A stretch of 7,284 nt of DNA from an uncultured Bacillota bacterium (GTDB lineage Bacteria; Bacillota; Clostridia; Peptostreptococcales; Anaerovoracaceae): positions 1-7,284 of the forward strand of contig CAMJRV010000114.1 of assembly GCA_946408315.1 (NCBI GenBank). The letters run 5' to 3'. This document shows, piece after piece, positions 1-7,284 of the stretch. Each line of letters begins with the position of its first letter. Position 1 is the stretch's first letter. A program made the translations under genes and the position numbers. Below the pieces are notes generated by a model. That model saw only the letters and a list, made by a program, of their open reading frames with translations. It had not been told where the DNA came from and searched no databases.

Positions 1-823
<823 letters not shown>

Positions 824-860
824 TTATTTTTAGTCTGCCCTTATCATCTATTTTTCAGTA

Positions 861-1610
861 TTAAACTCTCACTGCCGCTTTAAACTTTTCTCTGATCTTC
901 TTTTCCAGCCGGGAGATGGTCATCTGGGAAACGCCCAGATCCTCTGCGATATCCTGTTGGGTTTCGCTTTTAAAGAATCTGCGCTTAAAGATATCCTTCT
1001 CTTTGTCCGACAGCTCCTCCATGACGCTCTTGATCAGCTCCGCATTCTCAAAGCTATGGTAGCCCTGCTCTTCTCTGCCCGTATATTTTTCCAGTACGGC
1101 TCCTTCGCCTTCTTCCCCGCCTTCGTCAAAGGTCTGGTTCAAAGAATATGTACTGTAGGCCTGTCCTCCTTCCATCGCTTCCAGAATTTCTTCCTCTGAG
1201 TAGCCGAGATATTCGGCCAGTTCGGCGACGGTAGGAATCCGGCTCAATCTCCCGTAGAGATATTCCTTTGCAGGGGATATCTGCGCGGAGATTTCCTTCA
1301 GCCTCCTCGGTACTTTGATCGCCCAGCCCTTATCGCGGAAATATCGCTTGATCTCTCCGATGATAGTGGGCGTCGCAAAGCTGGTAAATTCATACCCCTT
1401 GGACGCATCGTATCTTTCCACAGCAAAAACTAAGGCCATGGAACCTACTTGGTACAAGTCCTCATAATCCACGCCCTTATTTAGATATTTTTTGATTAAT
1501 ATATCAACGATATAAAGGTATCTTTCGACGATCTCATTCCGAAGCTCGATGCTTCTGTTCTCACGGTATCGGTCGAAAAGCTCCTTATTGCTGATTTCCG
1601 TTGAGGTCAT
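861..1610 (-). CDS. sigB: RNA polymerase sigma factor, SigB/SigF/SigG family (SigB-like)
   Basis: This alternative sigma factor of 249 residues directs RNA polymerase to stress or stationary-phase promoters. Region 2 spans about residues 25-103 and includes the core-binding DLYQVG (51-56) and the -10-recognition stretch PTIIGEIKRYFRDK (81-94) leading into KVPRR. Region 3 lies at about 105-175, and region 4 has its helix-turn-helix at about 217-238 (TQQDIAEDLGVSQMTISRLE). The PTIIGEIKR...W..VPRR pattern and the EEILEAMEGG stretch resemble Bacillus SigB more than SigF. The upstream partner also resembles RsbW more than SpoIIAB, so I prefer SigB, although a SigF or SigG role cannot be excluded by eye. 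The start is supported by a six-G ribosome binding site at 1616-1621, 5 nt before the ATG. The spacer from the rsbW stop is 12 nt, which suggests translational coupling between the sigma factor and its inhibitor. Confidence 0.88.
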   Translation of the reverse strand: MTSTEISNKELFDRYRENRSIELRNEIVERYLYIVDILIKKYLNKGVDYEDLYQVGSMALVFAVERYDASKGYEFTSFATPTIIGEIKRYFRDKGWAIKVPRRLKEISAQISPAKEYLYGRLSRIPTVAELAEYLGYSEEEILEAMEGGQAYSTYSLNQTFDEGGEEGEGAVLEKYTGREEQGYHSFENAELIKSVMEELSDKEKDIFKRRFFKSETQQDIAEDLGVSQMTISRLEKKIREKFKAAVRV

Positions 1611-1615
1611 TTCAT

Positions 1616-1621
1616 CCCCCC
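1616..1621 (-). promoter_or_regulatory. G-run ribosome binding site of sigB, next to the rsbW stop
   Basis: Six consecutive G residues (GGGGGG, then ATGAA and the ATG) lie 5 nt before the sigB start and 1 nt after the rsbW stop codon (1623-1625). An out-of-frame ATG at 1613-1615 directly follows the G run. The very short distance to the rsbW stop favours re-initiation by ribosomes finishing rsbW. This would keep the sigma factor and its anti-sigma factor in ratio. Confidence 0.6.
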
Positions 1622-1622
1622 A

Positions 1623-2039
1623 CTAAAAGCGGTTTAAATATTTTACCATTTTTATCCTGGTACCCATACCCAATTCGGAAAATATATCGACTTCGTCCAT
1701 GAGAGCCTTGATGATGAAGATGCCTAAGCCACCCTCCTTGGGGCAGTCGCAATCCACCACGGGCCTTTGATATTTCGCCAGATCATAGCCTCCGGCACGA
1801 TCGATAACAGAAATGATAATTCTTCCGTCCCCTAATTCACAGGCCACTTCATAGGTCTCCTCACAGTTGCATTTCCCATGACATACTACGTTGGTACATG
1901 CTTCCGAAACGGCCACCTTAATATCCTCTACTGCCTCTATGTCAAAGCCGGCGCAGTTGGCCAGAGACGAGATTGCCAGCCTGACCGTTCCCACGTATTC
2001 GGCTTTTCCCGGGACTGAAAATTTCATGATGTCTGTCAT
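1623..2039 (-). CDS. rsbW: Anti-sigma factor serine kinase, RsbW-like
   Basis: This GHKL-fold protein would bind SigB and keep it from core polymerase, and phosphorylate a serine of RsbV using ATP. Visible motifs are the opening VPGKAEYVGTVRL (9-21), the N-box SEACTN with Glu46 and Asn50, the G1 box at Asp80 (DRAGG), and the G2 box EGGLG (102-106). The EYVG..RL and SEACTN..H segments match Bacillus RsbW better than SpoIIAB. At 138 residues it is shorter than Bacillus RsbW (about 160), ending soon after the final strand (KYLNRF), so the C-terminal extension is absent. The oddity is eight cysteines (29, 48, 53, 57, 59, 67, 97, 99), including CHGKCNC right after the N-box and CDC just before the G2 box. 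A purine-rich site (AGGAG, 2046-2050) 6 nt upstream supports the first ATG; Met5 is an alternative start. It lies 25 nt after rsbV. Confidence 0.88.
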   Translation of the reverse strand: MTDIMKFSVPGKAEYVGTVRLAISSLANCAGFDIEAVEDIKVAVSEACTNVVCHGKCNCEETYEVACELGDGRIIISVIDRAGGYDLAKYQRPVVDCDCPKEGGLGIFIIKALMDEVDIFSELGMGTRIKMVKYLNRF

Positions 2040-2064
2040 TTTCCTCTCCTCTTTCTAGTGGTTC

Positions 2065-2382
2065 TTAATGATCCGAACAAAGTATTCTGTCGAGACTGGT
2101 GATGCTGAGCAGCTTTTTCACATTTTCCTTTGGGTTGATCAGCGTGATCCGGTTTTCCGTCTCCTGCATTCTGCCGTAGGCGCCGATGATCACTCCAAGA
2201 CCGGTGCTGTCAATATAGGTCAGTTCATCCAGGCGCAACATGATGTCCGCCCTCTTTTCCCGATAAGCACCGTCCAGGTATTCTCTTAATTTGGGAGCGG
2301 TGGAAACATCCACTTCTCCCTTCGCTGTTACTTCCCATAGATCCAGTTCTTTGTTATAACTGCTCTGCATCTGTAGCGACAT
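2065..2382 (-). CDS. rsbV: Anti-sigma factor antagonist (STAS domain), RsbV-like
   Basis: This is a 105-residue single STAS-domain protein. In its unphosphorylated form it would bind RsbW and release SigB; phosphorylation by RsbW inactivates it. The STAS signature is clear: GEVDVSTAP (22-30), then YIDSTGLGV (56-64), in which Ser59 is the expected phosphorylation site, aligned with Ser56 of Bacillus RsbV and Ser58 of SpoIIAA. The length matches the family (105-120). The ATG at 2380-2382 has AGGAGG at 2391-2396, 8 nt upstream. The gene lies 48 nt after gyrA, and that gap carries a sigma-B-type promoter. No RsbU/RsbP-type phosphatase or stressosome gene is in the window, so the activating input must be encoded elsewhere. 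SpoIIAA is the main alternative; I prefer RsbV because of the partner proteins and the promoter. Confidence 0.88.
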   Translation of the reverse strand: MSLQMQSSYNKELDLWEVTAKGEVDVSTAPKLREYLDGAYREKRADIMLRLDELTYIDSTGLGVIIGAYGRMQETENRITLINPKENVKKLLSITSLDRILCSDH

Positions 2383-2390
2383 CTCTACTT

Positions 2391-2396
2391 CCTCCT
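2391..2396 (-). promoter_or_regulatory. Ribosome binding site of rsbV
   Basis: AGGAGG, a perfect anti-16S match, is centred about 11 nt before the rsbV ATG. If transcription starts about 7 nt after the sigma-B-type -10 element, the RNA would begin at about 2397. This site would then be at the very 5' end of a leader of only about 15 nt. Confidence 0.7.
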
Positions 2397-2403
2397 CGAA
2401 TGT

Positions 2404-2429
2404 ATACCCTTAGTAAGAGGTCTTCAAAC
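2404..2429 (-). promoter_or_regulatory. Sigma-B-type promoter upstream of rsbV
   Basis: On the minus strand, GTTTGA (2424-2429) is followed after 14 nt by GGGTAT (2404-2409). The Bacillus subtilis sigma-B consensus is GTTTAA, 12-15 nt, GGGTAT, so the -10 element is perfect and the -35 element matches 5 of 6. The promoter lies wholly in the non-coding gap just after the gyrA stop and points at rsbV-rsbW-sigB. This is the place where the Bacillus sigB operon has its autoregulatory promoter. The match is seen in the sequence; activity is inferred. Confidence 0.75.
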
Positions 2430-2430
2430 T

Positions 2431-4956
2431 TTATTCTGTATCAAGCTTCATCTGTGCCGATTCTTCTGGTTTTTCTTCTTTTCCATCGGCCTCGATTTCT
2501 TCTTCCATGTCTTCACTCTCGTCGTCTTCCTTGATCACTTTTGCCATGGTGATGATGTTCGCATCCTCAGCGACTCTCATGATCTTGACGCCCTGGGTTG
2601 CCCTTCCGAGTCTCGACACTTCGCCTGCCTTAATCCTTATGATGATTCCGTCGGAGTTGATCAGCAGAATCTCATCATTATCGTTGACGACCATAGCGCC
2701 GATGAGTTCCCCGGTCTTCTTGAATTTCGCCTTGTCATAGGTGAGGAGTCCTTTTCCTCCGCGGGTCTGTACCTTGTATTCTTCTACCGGAGTCCGCTTT
2801 CCGTAACCATTCTTCGTCACGACCAGAAGCTCCTCGTCCTTCTCGGCCAGTTCCATGGCGACGACCTCGTCACCCTTTTCCAATTTGATGGCTCTGACAC
2901 CGCCGGCGATTCTTCCCATCGTTCTGACGTCTTCCTCAGAGAAGCAGATGCATTTTCCAAACTTCGTCACGATGATGACGTTGCTGGTTCCTGTCGTCTG
3001 GTTGATTCCGATGAGTTCGTCGTTATCCTTGAGATTGATGGCGATCAGACCCGTCTTCCTGTTTGTATCAAACTGGGAAAGCGGCGTCTTCTTGATGGTT
3101 CCATTCTTTGTTACCGCAATGAGGTACTTATCCTCGGCGAAATCCTGAATCGGAATGACAGCCGTGATCCGTTCACGTTGCATCAGGTTCAGGAAGTTGA
3201 TGGCCGGCGTTCCTTTTGCGGTTCTCTGGGCCTCCGGAATTTCATATGCCTTTATTTTATGCGCTTTTCCCGTATTTGTAAAGAACATTAAATAATCGTG
3301 CGTCGAAGTCATGATCAGATTCTTTACGAAGTCGTTTTCCCGGGTCGTAAGACCGGTAACTCCCTTCCCGCCTCGTTTCTGTGTTTTATACGTATCCGCA
3401 GGAATCCTCTTTATATATCCAAGATGGGTCAGCGTAACCGCAACCTTTCCTTCCTGGATCATATCTTCTTCATCGATATCTTCCGCATCAGCTTGAATAT
3501 CCGTTTTTCTCTTCTGTCCGTACTTCTTTTTGATTTCAAGCAATTCATCCTTGATGATGCCCATCAGAATGCTCTCATCTGCCAGCACCTTTCTAAACCA
3601 GGCAATCTGCTCCATCAGGTCCTTGTATTCCGCTTCGATCTTTTCGCGCTCCAAACCCTGCAATCTGGCAAGTCTCATATCCAAAATCGCCTGGGCCTGA
3701 ATTTCGCTGAGGCCGAACCGTTCCATCAAACGCGGTTTCGCATCGTTGTAACTTTCCCGGATGGTCTTTATAACCTCGTCGATATGATCCAGAGCGATCC
3801 GCAAGCCTTCCAGGATGTGGGCTCTTTCCTCCGCTTTCCGAAGATCAAAAATTGTTCTGCGGGTGATTACTTCTTTCTGGTGCTTCAGATAGACTTCCAG
3901 CATTTCCCTTAAGTTCATGGTGACCGGCCTGCCATCTACCAGGGCAAGCATAATCATGCTGTAATTATCCTGAAGCTGGGTGTGCTTATATAAACGGTTC
4001 AGCGTGATCTGAGGATTTGCATCCTTTTTGAGCTCGATGACGATACGCATTCCCGTTCTGTCCGATTCGTCGCGGATATCAGAGATATGCTCCAGCTTTT
4101 TTTCTCTGACCAGCTCCGCAATTTTTTCGATGACTCTGGATTTATTCACCTGATAAGGAATTTCCGTGAAGATGATCTGCTGTTTTCCCTTATTGGTTTC
4201 CTCAATTTCAGCCTTTGCTCTTACTGTTACCTTTCCCTGTCCGGTCCGATAGGCTTCCTTTGCGGAATTTCTTCCCATGATGATGGCGCCCGTCGGAAAG
4301 TCCGGAGCTTTGACAATCTTGATCAGATCCTCTACCCCTGCGTCCGGCACATCGATCAGCTTCACGGTAGCATCGATGACGTCGCTGAGATTGTGGGGTG
4401 GTATGGAAGTCGCCATACCGACGGCGATTCCGTTGGACCCGTTTACGAGCAGGTTCGGGAAACGGGCGGGAAGAACCACCGGCTCCTGTTCCTCTTCGTC
4501 GAAGTTTGGCATGAAGTCTACGGTTTCTTTGTCTATATCACGGAGCATCTGAAGCGCAAACGGCGTCATTCTCGCTTCCGTATAACGCATGGCCGCCGCG
4601 CCGTCACCGTCTACGGAACCAAAGTTTCCGTGGCCGTCAACCAAAGGATAGTTGATCGAAAAATCCTGAGCCATTCTGACCATGGCGTCATAGATGGACG
4701 AGTCGCCGTGAGGGTGATATTTACCCATGACTTCACCGACGATACGGGCGGATTTTTTATGGGGCTTATCCGGTGTGACACCCAGTTCGCTCATTCCGTA
4801 AAGAATCCTTCTGTGAACCGGCTTGAGTCCGTCTCTGGCGTCAGGAAGCGCACGGCTGACGATTACGCTCATGGCGTAATCGATGTAGGATTCCTTCATT
4901 TCATCGTGGATCTCATGCTGGATCAGCCTTACGTCATCCAAAAAACTTGTCGTCAT
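2431..4956 (-). CDS. gyrA: DNA gyrase subunit A
   Basis: This is the DNA breakage-reunion and wrapping subunit of the A2B2 gyrase that introduces negative supercoils. It has 841 residues, normal for the family. The winged-helix region includes the quinolone-determining stretch [11 protein letters not shown] (80-90), with Ser86 and Asp90 equivalent to E. coli Ser83 and Asp87, so no classical resistance change is seen. Catalytic Arg124-Tyr125 lie in AAMRYTE. The tower and coiled-coil gate run to about residue 500 (EEDMIQEG). The C-terminal beta-pinwheel starts near 503 and carries the GyrA box QKRGGKG (526-532) and a second box-like QTRGGKG (730-736). Residues 809-841 form a strongly acidic tail. 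The ATG at 4954-4956 lies 12 nt after gyrB, with a GGGGGTGG ribosome binding site touching the gyrB stop. The GyrA box marks it as gyrase rather than ParC. Confidence 0.98.
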   Translation of the reverse strand: MTTSFLDDVRLIQHEIHDEMKESYIDYAMSVIVSRALPDARDGLKPVHRRILYGMSELGVTPDKPHKKSARIVGEVMGKYHPHGDSSIYDAMVRMAQDFSINYPLVDGHGNFGSVDGDGAAAMRYTEARMTPFALQMLRDIDKETVDFMPNFDEEEQEPVVLPARFPNLLVNGSNGIAVGMATSIPPHNLSDVIDATVKLIDVPDAGVEDLIKIVKAPDFPTGAIIMGRNSAKEAYRTGQGKVTVRAKAEIEETNKGKQQIIFTEIPYQVNKSRVIEKIAELVREKKLEHISDIRDESDRTGMRIVIELKKDANPQITLNRLYKHTQLQDNYSMIMLALVDGRPVTMNLREMLEVYLKHQKEVITRRTIFDLRKAEERAHILEGLRIALDHIDEVIKTIRESYNDAKPRLMERFGLSEIQAQAILDMRLARLQGLEREKIEAEYKDLMEQIAWFRKVLADESILMGIIKDELLEIKKKYGQKRKTDIQADAEDIDEEDMIQEGKVAVTLTHLGYIKRIPADTYKTQKRGGKGVTGLTTRENDFVKNLIMTSTHDYLMFFTNTGKAHKIKAYEIPEAQRTAKGTPAINFLNLMQRERITAVIPIQDFAEDKYLIAVTKNGTIKKTPLSQFDTNRKTGLIAINLKDNDELIGINQTTGTSNVIIVTKFGKCICFSEEDVRTMGRIAGGVRAIKLEKGDEVVAMELAEKDEELLVVTKNGYGKRTPVEEYKVQTRGGKGLLTYDKAKFKKTGELIGAMVVNDNDEILLINSDGIIIRIKAGEVSRLGRATQGVKIMRVAEDANIITMAKVIKEDDESEDMEEEIEADGKEEKPEESAQMKLDTE

Positions 4957-4961
4957 TCAAT

Positions 4962-4968
4962 CCACCCC

Positions 4969-4969
<1 letters not shown>
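4962..4969 (-). promoter_or_regulatory. Ribosome binding site of gyrA overlapping the gyrB stop
   Basis: GGGGGTGG precedes the gyrA ATG by 5 nt. Its first G is the last base of the gyrB TAG stop codon (4969-4971). This arrangement suggests coupled translation, giving balanced GyrB and GyrA. Confidence 0.65.
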
Positions 4970-6900
<1,931 letters not shown>

Positions 6901-6902
6901 TC

Positions 6903-6909
6903 ATCACCT
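6903..6909 (-). promoter_or_regulatory. Ribosome binding site of gyrB
   Basis: AGGTGAT, a seven-base match to the 16S 3' end, lies 8 nt upstream of the gyrB ATG and decides the start. Its AGGTG core is complementary to CACCT in the leader (6962-6966), so it could be masked. Confidence 0.8.
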
Positions 6910-6927
6910 CAAATTTCGCTTACTTGC

Positions 6928-6967
6928 GCACCTAGTCACATTTCCTTCGGAAATGTCAGGCAGGTGC
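6928..6967 (-). repeat. Palindrome 1 in the gyrB leader
   Basis: In transcript sense, GCACCT (6962-6967) pairs with AGGTGC (6928-6933). Inside, ACATTTCC (6949-6956) and GGAAATGT (6938-6945) form a perfect 8-bp stem with a GAA loop, separated from the outer stem by a 5/4-nt internal loop. No T tract follows, so it is not an intrinsic terminator. It could be a leader RNA hairpin or a REP-like palindromic repeat. Confidence 0.65.
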
Positions 6968-7019
6968 CATACGTTAATTTCGTCAATCTCCGATTGACAG
7001 AAATTTTTCCGTTCACCTG
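6961..7019 (-). repeat. Palindrome 2 in the gyrB leader
   Basis: In transcript sense, CAGGTG (7014-7019) pairs with CACCTG (6961-6966). An inner arm of 13 bp pairs 6976-6988 with 6992-7005, with a single bulged base at 6999. Its apex is GTCAATC-GGA-GATTGAC (6982-6998). A further 3-bp match links 6971-6973 with 7010-7012. The outer CACCTG arm is shared with palindrome 1, so both outer stems cannot form together. Confidence 0.65.
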
Positions 7020-7054
7020 TTTTACTAAAAAAACTAGATGACAAACCACCATAT

Positions 7055-7083
7055 ATTGTATACTAAAATCTTTGATTTTACAA
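7055..7083 (-). promoter_or_regulatory. Sigma-A-type promoter of gyrB
   Basis: On the minus strand TTGTAA (7078-7083) is the -35 element (4 of 6) and TACAAT (7055-7060) the -10 element (5 of 6), with the ideal 17-nt spacer. Immediately upstream (7084-7098) are A and T tracts resembling an UP element. Transcription should start near 7048. The promoter lies downstream of the terminator at 7113-7149, which would isolate gyrB from the preceding gene. Confidence 0.65.
7064..7080. repeat. Inverted repeat in the gyrB promoter spacer
   Basis: TAAAATC and GATTTTA form a perfect 7-bp inverted repeat with a 3-nt centre. It fills the promoter spacer and enters the -35 element. The placement is that of a repressor operator. 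The sequence is AT-rich, so chance is a real alternative. Confidence 0.4.
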
Positions 7084-7112
7084 GTTTTTTTAAAAATTGG
7101 CACCCTGAATAT

Positions 7113-7149
7113 AAAAACACCGTTTTTGTTTTTAAAAAACGATGTTTTT
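7113..7149 (-). terminator. Intrinsic terminator between the recF-like gene and gyrB
   Basis: Two 15-nt arms (7113-7127 and 7135-7149) pair across a 7-nt loop, with a 5-bp GC-containing core (ACGGTGT against ACATCGT) flanked by A and T tracts. On the minus-strand RNA every position pairs, one of them as G-U. On the plus strand that position is a C-A mismatch. The asymmetry suggests that the working direction is leftward, ending the transcript of the gene to the right. The stem is AT-rich, and a T tract flanks it on either strand. Confidence 0.6.
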
Positions 7150-7242
7150 TGTTTCTAATAAGGGTTTTAATTTAAGATATATATATTGTCTTTTTATATT
7201 ATTTTCCAGTTAAATTCCTACCATTCCGATTCTCTTTCTGTT
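7150..7242. other. AT-rich spacer after the recF-like tail
   Basis: These 93 bases are mostly A and T, including a run of TA repeats near 7178-7188. I see no reading frame, tRNA, DnaA box (TTATCCACA) or convincing promoter here. Confidence 0.5.
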
Positions 7243-7284
7243 CTATTTCCGAATGACCGTTCCATTTTCGACAAAAAAAGTATA
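7243..7284 (-). CDS. recF: C-terminal tail of an upstream gene, probably recF
   Basis: One minus-strand frame from the right edge reads YTFFVENGTVIRK and then TAG (7243-7245). RecF proteins commonly end in a segment of the form FHVExGxI (E. coli RecF has FHVEHGKI near its end), which FFVENGTVI resembles. RecF is an SMC-like ATPase that helps load RecA at gaps, and it is the usual gene directly before gyrB in the origin-proximal cluster. Only 13 residues are visible. The call therefore rests on a short motif plus gene order. The other two frames give 21-27-residue tails with no recognisable pattern. Confidence 0.5.
   Translation of the reverse strand, partial: YTFFVENGTVIRK

Noticed and set aside
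861..2382. Reading the three-gene module as the sporulation operon spoIIAA-spoIIAB-sigF
   Set aside because: The kinase opens with VPGKAEYVGTVRL and the sigma factor has the IGEIKR...W..VPRR pattern, both closer to RsbW and SigB. The sigma-B-type promoter in front agrees. It is kept as a lesser alternative.
3298..3912. Plus-strand open frame of 204 codons
   Set aside because: It is antisense to the gyrA coiled-coil and gate region; its composition reflects the opposite strand.
7267..7273. Perfect Spo0A-box heptamer (TGTCGAA on the minus strand)
   Set aside because: It is a single 7-base match that falls within the recF-like coding tail (7243-7284), with no second box or promoter next to it, so chance is the simpler explanation.

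Overview
The window looks like an origin-proximal stretch of a Gram-positive, low-to-mid GC bacterium of the class Clostridia, probably an anaerobe. The grounds are a short GyrB (641 residues, without the long proteobacterial insert), strong AGGAGG/AGGTGAT-type ribosome binding sites, a partner-switching sigma-factor module of the RsbV/RsbW/SigB type, and a gene order recF - gyrB - gyrA. I cannot name the genus from the sequence alone.

All genes I can support are on the minus strand, so the window reads from its right end to its left end. At the far right (7243-7284) is a 13-residue protein tail that resembles the end of RecF. It is followed by an AT-rich spacer and an intrinsic terminator (7113-7149). 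Next come a sigma-A-type promoter (7055-7083) overlapped by an inverted repeat, and a structured leader of about 150 nt with two palindromes sharing one arm. The genes then follow: gyrB (4969-6894), gyrA (2431-4956), rsbV (2065-2382), rsbW (1623-2039), sigB (861-1610) and trpS (1-799, cut by the left edge). Spacers between genes run from 12 to 61 nt, and I see no terminator after the one at 7113-7149, so read-through of the whole set is plausible.

Functionally, GyrB and GyrA form the ATP-driven negative-supercoiling enzyme. RsbV, RsbW and SigB form a partner switch: RsbW holds SigB inactive and phosphorylates RsbV, and unphosphorylated RsbV captures RsbW and frees SigB. The 48-nt gap between gyrA and rsbV contains a close match to the sigma-B promoter consensus (GTTTGA, 14 nt, GGGTAT), which predicts that the module activates its own transcription, as in Bacillus subtilis. 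TrpS, tryptophanyl-tRNA synthetase, sits directly downstream without a T-box-sized leader, so it may share the operon's transcripts.

The points most worth a second look are the autoregulatory sigma-B promoter behind the gyrase genes, the gyrB leader with mutually exclusive pairings that may reach the ribosome binding site, and an RsbW protein with eight cysteines clustered around its nucleotide pocket.
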